Positions 1-6,971 of a DNA stretch of 64,000 bases are shown here, one piece after another. The stretch's first letter is position 1. Every line of letters begins with the position of its first letter. The notes beneath the pieces are model-generated. The model was not told the origin of the DNA and made no database searches. It was given only the letters and a program-made list of their open reading frames with translations. The translations under genes were made by a program, and so were the position numbers. Location of the stretch: positions 208,868-272,867 of the forward strand of contig NZ_BOMN01000057.1 in the NCBI RefSeq assembly GCF_016862215.1, read 5' to 3'. The DNA comes from Winogradskya humida. GTDB lineage: Bacteria; Actinomycetota; Actinomycetes; Mycobacteriales; Micromonosporaceae.

Positions 1-221
1 CCATCTTCGGCGGTCAGCTGCCGGGTCGCTTCGAGACCGTTCATGCCGGGCATCTCGACGTCCATGAGGATGACATCGGGTTTCAGCCGACGGGACAGGT
101 CGATGGCCTGGAGCCCGTCGGACGCCTCGCCCACGACCTCGATGTCGTCCTCGATCTCCAGGATCACCCGGAAGCCGGTGCGGACCAGGTGATGATCGTC
201 GGCGAGCAGGACCCGGATCAT
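1..221 (-). CDS. Response regulator, NarL/LuxR type (N-terminal part only)
   Basis: Only the first ~73 residues of the receiver domain lie in the window; the gene runs off the left edge. The translation starts MIRVLLADDHHLVRTG, with the acidic pair DD for Mg2+ binding, and contains VILMDVEMPGMNG, whose first Asp is the phospho-acceptor. The ATG at 221 overlaps the stop of the upstream kinase gene (ATGA, 218-221), so the two are translationally coupled, and a GGAGG-like ribosome site sits just before it. The partner kinase is of the NarL-associated HisKA_3 class, so a LuxR-type DNA-binding output domain is expected beyond the edge; that part is inference. Confidence 0.9.
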   Translation of the reverse strand, partial: MIRVLLADDHHLVRTGFRVILEIEDDIEVVGEASDGLQAIDLSRRLKPDVILMDVEMPGMNGLEATRQLTAED

Positions 222-1576
222 CTCGCCTCCGCCGTTGCTGTCGCTGTCGCTGTTGCCGTTGCCGTTGCCGTTGCCGCGGCCCGGGGGAGGGGGAGTCGCG
301 CCCTGACCCGGAACCCGCCGCCGGTGCGGGGCCCGATCTCCAGCGTGCCGTCGTGAACGGCGACGCGCTCCCGCATACCGATCAGGCCCATGCCGCTGGT
401 GGCAGCGGCTCCCATCCGGCCGTGACCGTCATCCGCCACGTCGACCTCCAGCTCGCCGGTCAGGTAGCGGAGCCGGACGTCCACCGTGGTCGCCCGTGCA
501 TGCTTCAAAGTGTTGGTCACCGCTTCCTGGATGATCCGGAACGCTGCCTGCGACACCGAGTCGGGCACGGCCACCGGGTCGCCGAACGTCGCATACCGGG
601 CGGCAAGGCCCGCATCGCGGACTCGTTCGACGAGCTCGTCCACCCGGTCCACGCCGGCGGCCGATCCGGCGGCATTGCCGCTGCCGCTGCCGCTGCCGGT
701 GCCGCTGCCGGTGGCGGTGGCGGTACCGGTGGTTCGCATTGCGCCGAGCATGCGGCGTAGCTCGTCCACTGCTGTCCGGGCGCTGCTCTCGACCGCTGCC
801 AACGCGATCCGGGCCCGGCCCGGGTCCTTGTCGAGGACCCGTCGGCAGGCGGAGGCCTGAATGCCCATGACGGACACGTGATGGGCCACCACGTCGTGCA
901 GCTCGCGGGCTATCCGGAGCCGTTCCTCGATGACCGCGCGCTCGTTGGCCAGGGCCTGGGCGGCGATCAGCTCGGTCGTCTGCTCTTCCAGCCGATGCTG
1001 GCGACGCGCGGACTGCCAGGCCGAATCTCCCATGGTGTAGGCGAACCCGAAGAGCGCTACGTTGACGATCACGGGGTTGATGAGGCTCGCCAGCAGGGGC
1101 GGTAGCTCACCTGAGGACCCGGGCGGGCCGCCGGCGGGCATCAGGTCGTGTGAGAGGAACCACGCCAGGAACAGCCAGCCGAACATGAAGCCGATGATCG
1201 CCATCCGCACAAGCTTTGACCTGCGGCGATCGGGTCCCCAGGCGCCGAGCGTGTAGACCGCGGCGATGATGGCTCCGGACGCCAACTGCTGCTCCTGGGC
1301 GCCCCGCATCTGCCCGCCGAGAAATGCCACCGCGATGGTGATCGCCATCGCGGTGGGCCACCGGCGTCGCCAGCAGAGCGGCAAAGTGACGGCCAGCGCC
1401 CAGAGAACCTGCTCGGCGGGTGCCGGGGCGGAATCGCTGGCGAACAATCCAACGCTGCGGGCCACGAAGACGTTCAGCACCGCGACGGCTGTGACCGTCA
1501 GGCCGATAACCAGGTCGCTGCGTCGCTGCCGCGGTGTCGGGCCCGGGCGTCGCCATTGGTCGTCGCGGGATGTCAT
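218..1576 (-). CDS. Two-component sensor histidine kinase (HisKA_3/NarL-UhpB class)
   Basis: A membrane sensor kinase of about 452 residues. The N-terminal third has several hydrophobic segments, followed by the dimerisation box RIARELHDVVAHHVSVMG with the phospho-accepting His. A linker made almost only of Gly, Ser, Thr and Ala follows, then a HATPase domain with N box (QEAVTNTLKHA) and G boxes (DDGHG, GMGLIGMRERV). The C-terminus is a run of Ala-Thr pairs. Linker and tail are both encoded by hexanucleotide-like microsatellites. I prefer the ATG at 1576 (MTSRDDQ) over an upstream in-frame start at 1624. The gene is coupled to the response regulator by a 4-bp overlap and probably controls it. 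The stimulus is unknown. Confidence 0.88.
   Translation of the reverse strand: MTSRDDQWRRPGPTPRQRRSDLVIGLTVTAVAVLNVFVARSVGLFASDSAPAPAEQVLWALAVTLPLCWRRRWPTAMAITIAVAFLGGQMRGAQEQQLASGAIIAAVYTLGAWGPDRRRSKLVRMAIIGFMFGWLFLAWFLSHDLMPAGGPPGSSGELPPLLASLINPVIVNVALFGFAYTMGDSAWQSARRQHRLEEQTTELIAAQALANERAVIEERLRIARELHDVVAHHVSVMGIQASACRRVLDKDPGRARIALAAVESSARTAVDELRRMLGAMRTTGTATATGSGTGSGSGSGNAAGSAAGVDRVDELVERVRDAGLAARYATFGDPVAVPDSVSQAAFRIIQEAVTNTLKHARATTVDVRLRYLTGELEVDVADDGHGRMGAAATSGMGLIGMRERVAVHDGTLEIGPRTGGGFRVRARLPLPRAAATATATATATATATAEAR
233..275. repeat. Hexanucleotide-type microsatellite in kinase 3' end
   Basis: Imperfect repeats of a gccgtt/gctgtc type encode the Ala-Thr tail of the kinase immediately before the response-regulator start. 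The unit length of 6 keeps the reading frame when copies are gained or lost. Confidence 0.7.
672..735. repeat. Hexanucleotide-type microsatellite in kinase linker
   Basis: Imperfect gccgct/gccggt units encode the Gly-Ser/Ala-Thr linker between the histidine dimerisation helix and the ATPase domain. Copy-number change would alter linker length in steps of two residues without a frameshift. Confidence 0.7.
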
Positions 1577-1646
1577 GGCTGCGACCCCGAAGCGTCGGCG
1601 CCGGTCCCGCAGCCCTGCTCCCACTCGCCTGCCGGCCGGTGTCTCA

Positions 1647-2171
1647 TCACGGCTTTGCTCCGGACAGAACGACCAGCAGGGGGACCACGCGCTCCCCGGG
1701 CACGGCGTATTGGCCGCGCGCCGAGGAACGGAGCCAGCCGGCGTTCACCAGCTGGCGTAGGTGGTGATAGAGCTGGCCGGTGGTGCCGAGCGCCTCGTCG
1801 GAGCCCAGCTCGGCAGTCGTGCGTGTGCCGGCGAGGACCCGGCGCAGGAGCAGGAGCCGGACCGGATGGCCGAGCGCGCCCAGCGTCGATGCCCAATCGG
1901 ACCAGTCGGCCTCGAGAAGGTCCTCGACGGTGTTGCCGAACTGCCAGTCGTAGTGCTCACCGGTCGGTAGGTCGACGGTCCCCGTGTAGACAACGGCACC
2001 GGCGCTGTCCTTGTCGACACGCGACCGCAGACCGTCGAGCGCCCAGAAGTCGATGGGCCTGGCCCCGGGTGGAGCAGGGGTGCTTGGCCGAGCTTCGTTG
2101 ATCAGCTCGGTGACGCGTCGCTCGAGCTCCGTGACCCGGTTTTCGAGTGATGGGGATTTGGTCGGCTCCAT
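1647..2171 (-). CDS. Winged-helix (ArsR-like) transcriptional regulator
   Basis: A 174-residue protein. The first ~25 residues are coiled-coil-like (NRVTELERRVTELINEA). Residues ~95-165 form an ArsR-like winged helix: GALGHPVRLLLLRRVLAG, then the recognition region TTGQLYHHLRQLVNAGWL. No metal-binding Cys cluster is visible, so a metal sensor is unlikely. The gene lies between a DUF998 membrane gene upstream, whose 3' end overlaps its start by 70 bp, and the sensor kinase downstream, all on the minus strand and probably co-transcribed. Targets are unknown; local autoregulation is inference. Confidence 0.8.
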   Translation of the reverse strand: MEPTKSPSLENRVTELERRVTELINEARPSTPAPPGARPIDFWALDGLRSRVDKDSAGAVVYTGTVDLPTGEHYDWQFGNTVEDLLEADWSDWASTLGALGHPVRLLLLRRVLAGTRTTAELGSDEALGTTGQLYHHLRQLVNAGWLRSSARGQYAVPGERVVPLLVVLSGAKP

Positions 2172-2899
2172 GACTCCACTTTTACGGAAGAACGTAATAT
2201 CGTCAAGAGGCTCATCCCGATCAGCCAGCTGACGGCAACGGTCAGGGCGAGCCGCTCCAGGATGGCGCCCACCGGGCCCCGGCCGGCAAGAAGCATGGTC
2301 AGGCCCAGGGCGGCACCCAGCGGGACTATGAGCATCGCGCCGACGGCGGAGAGCCGGCGTGACGCGGGCCGGAAGAACGCCGCGACGGCCGGGGCGGAGA
2401 AGGGCAGGACACGAGGCAATGCCGGTGAGCGCAGCAGAGAGGAGAAACCGATCATGACCATCACGCCTGCCAGCACGACCATCCCGATGATGCTCGCCGC
2501 CGTGTGCACGACATCGCTCAAGGTGGTCGGCTCGAAGGGCGGCAGTGGGCACTGGTCGGTGCACGGCACTACTCCGGAGACTGCGGCCAGGAAAGCCGCG
2601 ATGCCGAACAACGCGGCGATGGGGCGGGGCGCGGGCCGCAGGGCGAGTCCCAGCAGTGCAACACCGGCTGCCAGCAGGATCAGCCCTATTCGGTACGCGA
2701 CAGCGAACCGCAGTCCCGCGGTCCCGGTCTCGCTGACGTACCCCGCCAGCCACGATCCGGGGGTCGCGACCAGCGTCACGAGCATGACCACCGCGCCCGT
2801 CAGGACCGCGCCGCCCGCCGCTCCGCCCAGGATGCGAGCAAGGATGGCATCACGTGCGTCGCCCCTGGTGGTGGCCGGTTCGGCGGTGATCTTCGGCAT
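2102..2899 (-). CDS. DUF998-like integral membrane protein
   Basis: A 265-residue protein with about six hydrophobic segments and the spacing typical of DUF998 proteins; the function of that family is unknown. The segment VVPCTDQCPLPPF, between the third and fourth helices, contains a Cys pair facing a loop. I chose the ATG at 2899 (MPKITAEP) because the preceding in-frame sequence is low-quality and overlaps the divergent SDR gene. The last ~25 residues are hydrophilic, Ser-rich and overlap the regulator gene by 70 bp, so the C-terminus may be poorly conserved. Likely first gene of the minus-strand group. Confidence 0.72.
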   Translation of the reverse strand: MPKITAEPATTRGDARDAILARILGGAAGGAVLTGAVVMLVTLVATPGSWLAGYVSETGTAGLRFAVAYRIGLILLAAGVALLGLALRPAPRPIAALFGIAAFLAAVSGVVPCTDQCPLPPFEPTTLSDVVHTAASIIGMVVLAGVMVMIGFSSLLRSPALPRVLPFSAPAVAAFFRPASRRLSAVGAMLIVPLGAALGLTMLLAGRGPVGAILERLALTVAVSWLIGMSLLTILRSSVKVESWSRPNPHHSKTGSRSSSDASPS

Positions 2900-2939
2900 G
2901 GCTGCAACGCTAGCCGGGGGCGGATGGTCGAATGCTTCG

Positions 2940-3773
2940 GTGGGGCGGACTGTGGTGGTGACAGGGGCCAGCTCGGGAATCGGGCTGGCCGGGGCGACGG
3001 CGTTGGCGCGCGGTGGCGACGAGGTGGTGTTGCTGGGGCGCGACCCCGGTCGGCTGCAGGCGGCGGTCGAGGCGGTGCGAGAGGCCTCGGGGCGGACGCC
3101 GGCGGCGTACAGGGCGGATTTCGCGGTGCTGGACGAGGTGCGGGAGGTGGGGCGCCGGGTGGCGGACGAGCACGAGCTGATCCACGTGCTTGTCAACAAC
3201 GCCGGTCAGCTCGCGCGGGCCCGCCACCGGACCGTGGACGGGTTCGACCTTGGTGTGCAGGTCAACCATCTGGGCGGGTTCCTGCTGGCCAATCTGCTGG
3301 TCGACAGGCTGCGGGCGGCTGCGACACCGGAAGAACCGGCCCGAATCGTCACGACCGGTTCGCTGGCCGAGGCGTGGGGGACGCTGGATGTCAACCGGCC
3401 CGGGCGGCTGCAGCTGAGTCGATGGCTGGGTTATGGCGCGGGAAAGCAGGCCAATCTGCTCTTCACGGTGGAGGCGGCGCGGCGCTGGACGGCGTACGAC
3501 ATCGTTGCGACCTGTTTCTTTCCCGGTCTTGTTCGCAGTGGTTTTGGCGGGCGGAGTCCGTTGTGGGCGCTGGCGAAACTGGTGCCGATGGCGTTCCGGG
3601 GCGTGGAAGAGGGCGCGGAGACGTTGCTGTGGCTGGCGAACGACCCGGCCGCGCTGGTGCCGGGCGGGTATTTCGCGTGGCGACGGCCGTTCGCCGCTAC
3701 GGGGCGCTCGACCAGCCCCGAGCGGGCGCGGCGGCTCTGGGACGCGAGTCTCACCGCGGTCGGGCTGAGCTGA
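2940..3773 (+). CDS. Short-chain dehydrogenase/reductase (SDR) family protein
   Basis: A 277-residue Rossmann-fold oxidoreductase. It has the dinucleotide motif TGASSGIG near residue 8, the NNAG motif at ~85-90, a Ser-containing strand (IVTTGSLAEAWG) and the catalytic YGAGK (YxxxK) motif. The Arg after the second beta strand (LLGRDPGRL) suggests NADP preference. The sequence resembles the retinol-dehydrogenase/WWOX-like branch, but the substrate cannot be told. The start is GTG at 2940, forty bases from the divergent DUF998 start; nearby ATGs are out of frame. A GC-rich tandem repeat begins right after the stop. Confidence 0.85.
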   Translation: MGRTVVVTGASSGIGLAGATALARGGDEVVLLGRDPGRLQAAVEAVREASGRTPAAYRADFAVLDEVREVGRRVADEHELIHVLVNNAGQLARARHRTVDGFDLGVQVNHLGGFLLANLLVDRLRAAATPEEPARIVTTGSLAEAWGTLDVNRPGRLQLSRWLGYGAGKQANLLFTVEAARRWTAYDIVATCFFPGLVRSGFGGRSPLWALAKLVPMAFRGVEEGAETLLWLANDPAALVPGGYFAWRRPFAATGRSTSPERARRLWDASLTAVGLS

Positions 3774-3779
3774 GGCCGG

Positions 3780-3940
3780 TCAGAGCGGGCCGATCAGGTC
3801 GGGGCCGGTCAGAGCCAGGGGCCGGTCAGGTCCGGGCCGGTCAGGGCGGGCCGGTCAGGGCGGGCCGGTCAGGGCGGGCCGGTCAGGGCGGGCCGGTCAG
3901 GGCGGGCCGGTCGGGTCCGGGCCGGTCGGGTCTGGGCCGG
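3780..3940. repeat. 14-15-bp tandem repeat between convergent genes
   Basis: Five perfect 14-bp units (tcagggcgggccgg) run from 3841 to 3910. They are flanked by degenerate 14-17-bp variants back to 3780 and forward to the stop codon of the MerR-like gene at 3941. The array fills the whole gap between the convergent SDR and MerR-like genes. No classical terminator is visible here. Confidence 0.9.
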
Positions 3941-4339
3941 TCAGGGGGAGGAAGGGGAGCGGTTGGGTTGGGGTGCGGAGTAGTACTGCGGGGTGGCGAT
4001 GTCGGGGTGGGTTGCTGTGGGGGTGTTGGCGTCGTCGTCCGGGGTGAGGGTGCCGCCGAGGTTGAGGATCTGGCGGTGGGCGGCGTCGAGGCGGTCCTCG
4101 AGGGTGACGATTCGGCAGGCGGAGGCCAGTAGGACGCCCTCGTTGAGGAGTTGGCGGACGCGGCCGGCGAGGTGGAGCTGATGGCGGGAGTAGCGGCGGT
4201 GGCCGCCGTGGGAGCGTTCCGGCTCGATCAGGCCGGCGGTGCCGAGGCTGCGGAGGAAGGCGGGGGTTACGCCGATCATCTTCGCGGCCCGGCCCATGGT
4301 GTACGCCGGGAAGTCCGCGTCGTCGAAAGCAGTGCTCAT
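3941..4339 (-). CDS. MerR-family-like transcriptional regulator
   Basis: A 132-residue regulator. The MerR-type DNA-binding head starts at ~residue 12 (YTMGRAAKMIGVTPAFLR) and continues with GLIEPERSHGGHRRY and a second helix pair (LLNEGVLLASACRIV). A helical segment (LEDRLDAAHRQI) then serves as the dimerisation coil. The C-terminal ~40 residues are Pro/Thr-rich and probably disordered. No effector domain or metal-binding Cys is present, so it may work as a heat-shock-like or developmental repressor; the target is unknown. The ATG at 4339 has a GAAAGG ribosome site 5 bp upstream. Longer in-frame starts would run through the 28-bp repeat array and were rejected. Confidence 0.82.
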   Translation of the reverse strand: MSTAFDDADFPAYTMGRAAKMIGVTPAFLRSLGTAGLIEPERSHGGHRRYSRHQLHLAGRVRQLLNEGVLLASACRIVTLEDRLDAAHRQILNLGGTLTPDDDANTPTATHPDIATPQYYSAPQPNRSPSSP

Positions 4340-4376
4340 GGTGCCTTTCCGGGAGAGGTGCCGACGAGGGGCGAGG

Positions 4377-4517
4377 CCTGGCTGATTACGGACGAGGGAA
4401 GGCGCCTGGCTGTTTGTGGACGAGGGAAGGCGCCTGGCTGTTTGCGGACGAGGGAAGGCGCCTGGCTGTTTGCGGACGAGGGAAAGCGCCTGGCTGTTTA
4501 TGGACGAGGGAAGGCGG
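4377..4517. repeat. 28-bp tandem repeat upstream of MerR-like gene
   Basis: Five consecutive units begin at 4390, 4418, 4446, 4474 and 4502, each opening with ggacgagggaaggcgcctgg and differing by one or two bases. There are no spacers. The array lies 40-180 bp upstream of the MerR-like start, where promoter or operator elements would be. Confidence 0.92.
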
Positions 4518-4620
4518 GGGTAGCCGGAACCGGGCCGGTTGATTGCCGATGGGGGAGCGGCGGCGGGCGGGCCGAGGGCTGGCTGATTTGGCGCTGTGGT
4601 TGAGGGGCCGGACATAGTCC

Positions 4621-4647
4621 AAGGCCCCGGCGGGTTACCGGGGCCTT
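4621..4647. terminator. Perfect 10-bp GC-rich hairpin
   Basis: aaggccccgg pairs perfectly with ccggggcctt around a 7-base loop. No long U tract follows on either strand, which is common for actinobacterial terminators. It separates the MerR-like locus from the following catabolic cluster. Confidence 0.6.
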
Positions 4648-5190
4648 GGCTGTTCAATTCTGATGCCGACCGTCGTCGGCTCGGTCAATCCGCCTGCGTG
4701 CCGCTAGCGGATGGCCTGGGTGATGGGCATCGGCGGCGATCACCTCTCGTCGGGTCGGGGACGTTACGAAAGCGCGTTGCTGCGGTATCTCGTCCTCCTT
4801 AGCCAACTCAGCGTCTCTACCAGTTGCCTGGCCAGTTGCCTGACCAGTTACTTGCCGGCTGTGCGTGGCCGACCCAGATCACGTTAGGCCCGTCACGGCG
4901 TATTTTCTAGAGTCGCCGCTGTAGATTTTTTGGACTTTTCGGTAAAGAAGCCTGCCTGAGGTGGAGATGCTGAGGTGGAGATGCGGGGCGCGGGGCGGGC
5001 GCGTGGCACAGCCGGAAGCTGCGTCGGAGAGAGGTGACCACGCCCCGCGCCGCCGCGGGTGGGGAGCCGGAGAGGCTCCGGCGGTGTTCGCGATGCCTGC
5101 CGAGGGCTCGCGCGCTGTCGGAAGCAGCGTCAGAACACCGGCAGGGCTGGACGGCGGTCGGCTGCGGCCGGCCTGCGTCCGTCTGGCGCT

Positions 5191-5208
5191 GTGCGGCATA
5201 TGCCGCAC
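5191..5208. promoter_or_regulatory. 18-bp perfect palindrome, candidate operator
   Basis: GTGCGGCATATGCCGCAC is perfectly self-complementary and lies 162 bp before the permease start. Its length and symmetry suit a dimeric regulator of TetR or GntR type. No regulator gene adjoins the cluster, so the binding protein is unknown. Confidence 0.5.
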
Positions 5209-5285
5209 CACGTCTTCCATTGCCCTGACATGTCTACGAGTGTGGGGGTGTGCCCGGCGGGCGGCAACGCAATTAACTCAGCGCA

Positions 5286-5313
5286 TTGACGTTGGTAACA
5301 CTGCGGGTAGATC
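5286..5313 (+). promoter_or_regulatory. Possible promoter of the permease operon
   Basis: TTGACG (5286-5291) and TAGATC (5308-5313) are spaced by 16 bp, resembling a housekeeping -35/-10 pair and placing a transcription start about 50 bp before the ATG. Judged by eye only. Confidence 0.3.
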
Positions 5314-5369
5314 ATCACCGAACGGCGGTGGCCCAGGTCACAGCTGCCCCTCGGTCTAGGGAGCCTTTG

Positions 5370-6899
5370 ATGAGTGCTGACCCTGTCCCCAGTACCGACG
5401 AAGAACGCCTCGCCCAGCTCGGCTACCAGCAGGAACTGCATCGCCGACTGTCCGGCTTCTCGAACTTCGCGGTCTCCTTCTCCATCATTTCCATCCTGGC
5501 CGGCGCCATCACGTCGTACGGGATCGCCATGACTGCCGGCGGGCCGGTTGCCATCACCCTGGGCTGGCTCTTCGTCGGTGTCATGGTCACCTTTGTCGCC
5601 CTCGCGATGGCGGAGGTCTGCTCCGCCTATCCCACCGCCGGGGCCCTCTACTGGTGGGCCGCCGCGCTCGCCAAACGCAACAAGGCGGCGTGGGCCTGGT
5701 TCGTGGGCTGGTTCAACTTCCTCGGCGAGGTCGCTGTCACCGCGGCGATCGACTTCGGTGCGGCGATCACGACAGCCGCGTTCCTGAGTCTGACCTTCGA
5801 CATGGAGGTGACGACCGGGCGTACCTTCCTGATCTTCCTGGTCATCATCATCGCGCACGGCCTGCTGAACACGTTCGGCGTGAGTCTGGTCCGGATGCTC
5901 TCCGACGTCAGTGCGTGGTGGCACCTCGTCGGTGTCGCTGTCATCGTCGTCGTGCTGGCGGTCGTCCCGGACAACCACAAGCCGATCTCGGAAGTGTTCT
6001 TCGAGGTGCAGAACCAGACCGGCTTCTCGTTCACGGGGGCCGGCGCGTACGCGGTGCTGGTCGGATTGTTGATGGCGCAGTACACGTACACCGGGTATGA
6101 CGCTTCTGCGCATGTCGCGGAAGAAACGCATGACGCGGCGCGGGCTGCACCGCGTGGAATCGTGCTCTCCGTAGTGGTCTCGGTGATCGCCGGGTTTGTG
6201 CTGCTCGTCGCCATCACGTGGTCCATTCAGGACTACGAGGCCGAGCGGACCACCGATCTGGGGCTGCCGCCCGCGCAGATCTTCATCGACGCGGTGGGGC
6301 ACGATCTCGGGACATTCCTGCTGCTCATCTGCATGGTTGCGCAATGGTTCTGCGGCATGGCCTCCGTGACGGCAAATTCCAGGATGGCGTACGCGTTCTC
6401 GCGTGACGGTGCGTTGCCCGGCTCGCGGCTCTGGAAGAAGGTCAACCCCCGCACGGGTACGCCCACCAACTCGATCTGGCTCTGTGTGACTATCAGCACG
6501 ATCCTGGTTCTGCCGTCGCTGTGGAACACGACCGCGTACCTCGCCGCGACGTCAATTGCGGTCATCGGTCTCTACATCGCGTACGTCGGTCCGGTGCTGC
6601 TGCGCCGGCTGAGTCCCGATTTTCAGCCCGGGCCGTGGAACCTCGGCAAGTGGAGCGCACCGGTCGGCTGGATCGCGATCGTCTGGGTCGTGATCATCTG
6701 TGTGCTCTTCGTGCTGCCCACCGCGGGTCCGATCACCGCGAGCAACTTCAACTACACGATCATCGCCGTCCTGGTGGTGGTCGGTGCCGCGACGATCTGG
6801 TGGTTCGCGAGCGCACGCAAATGGTTCACGGGTCCGAAGCAGAACCTGATCGAAAAAGCCGCGCACGGCGAGCCGACGCTGCCTGCCCCGCCGGAGTGA
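5370..6899 (+). CDS. APC-family amino acid/amine permease
   Basis: A 509-residue integral membrane transporter with about 12 hydrophobic helices. The first helix carries the APC-type opening SIISILAGAITSYG, and later comes the charged loop YDASAHVAEETHDAARAAPRG, the typical APC consensus before helix 7. It resembles the GABA/choline (UGA4-like) branch. It probably imports the amine that the ligase encoded 72 bp downstream glutamylates. The ATG at 5370 (MSADPVPST) fits the family; an upstream in-frame start at 5286 would lie within the promoter region. First gene of the operon. Ethanolamine, GABA or a polyamine are possible substrates; the neighbours favour an amino alcohol. Confidence 0.85.
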   Translation: MSADPVPSTDEERLAQLGYQQELHRRLSGFSNFAVSFSIISILAGAITSYGIAMTAGGPVAITLGWLFVGVMVTFVALAMAEVCSAYPTAGALYWWAAALAKRNKAAWAWFVGWFNFLGEVAVTAAIDFGAAITTAAFLSLTFDMEVTTGRTFLIFLVIIIAHGLLNTFGVSLVRMLSDVSAWWHLVGVAVIVVVLAVVPDNHKPISEVFFEVQNQTGFSFTGAGAYAVLVGLLMAQYTYTGYDASAHVAEETHDAARAAPRGIVLSVVVSVIAGFVLLVAITWSIQDYEAERTTDLGLPPAQIFIDAVGHDLGTFLLLICMVAQWFCGMASVTANSRMAYAFSRDGALPGSRLWKKVNPRTGTPTNSIWLCVTISTILVLPSLWNTTAYLAATSIAVIGLYIAYVGPVLLRRLSPDFQPGPWNLGKWSAPVGWIAIVWVVIICVLFVLPTAGPITASNFNYTIIAVLVVVGAATIWWFASARKWFTGPKQNLIEKAAHGEPTLPAPPE

Positions 6900-6971
6900 T
6901 CTTTGTTCGCGGGGGCCGGGCTTCGCGCCCGGCCCCCGAAAACTGTCGGCCCCCTGCGATAGGACTGCATC

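Larger units (their letters stand above)
4648..5369. other. Long non-coding upstream region of the permease operon
   Basis: About 720 bp with no convincing gene; the open frames here are arginine-rich shadows. It holds an AT-richer patch near 4905-4945, a direct repeat of tgaggtggagatgc at about 4957 and 4971, an 18-bp palindrome at 5191-5208 and a possible promoter at 5286-5313. It is the likely control region of the permease-ligase operon. Confidence 0.6.

Noticed and set aside
4377..4517. CRISPR-like array of 28-bp repeats
   Set aside because: The units are directly contiguous with no spacers, so it is a tandem repeat, not CRISPR. No cas genes are present.
4879..5369. Small genes or a riboswitch before the permease
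   Set aside because: The frames are Arg-rich shadows. I could not match any known riboswitch core, so only the palindrome and a weak promoter are reported.
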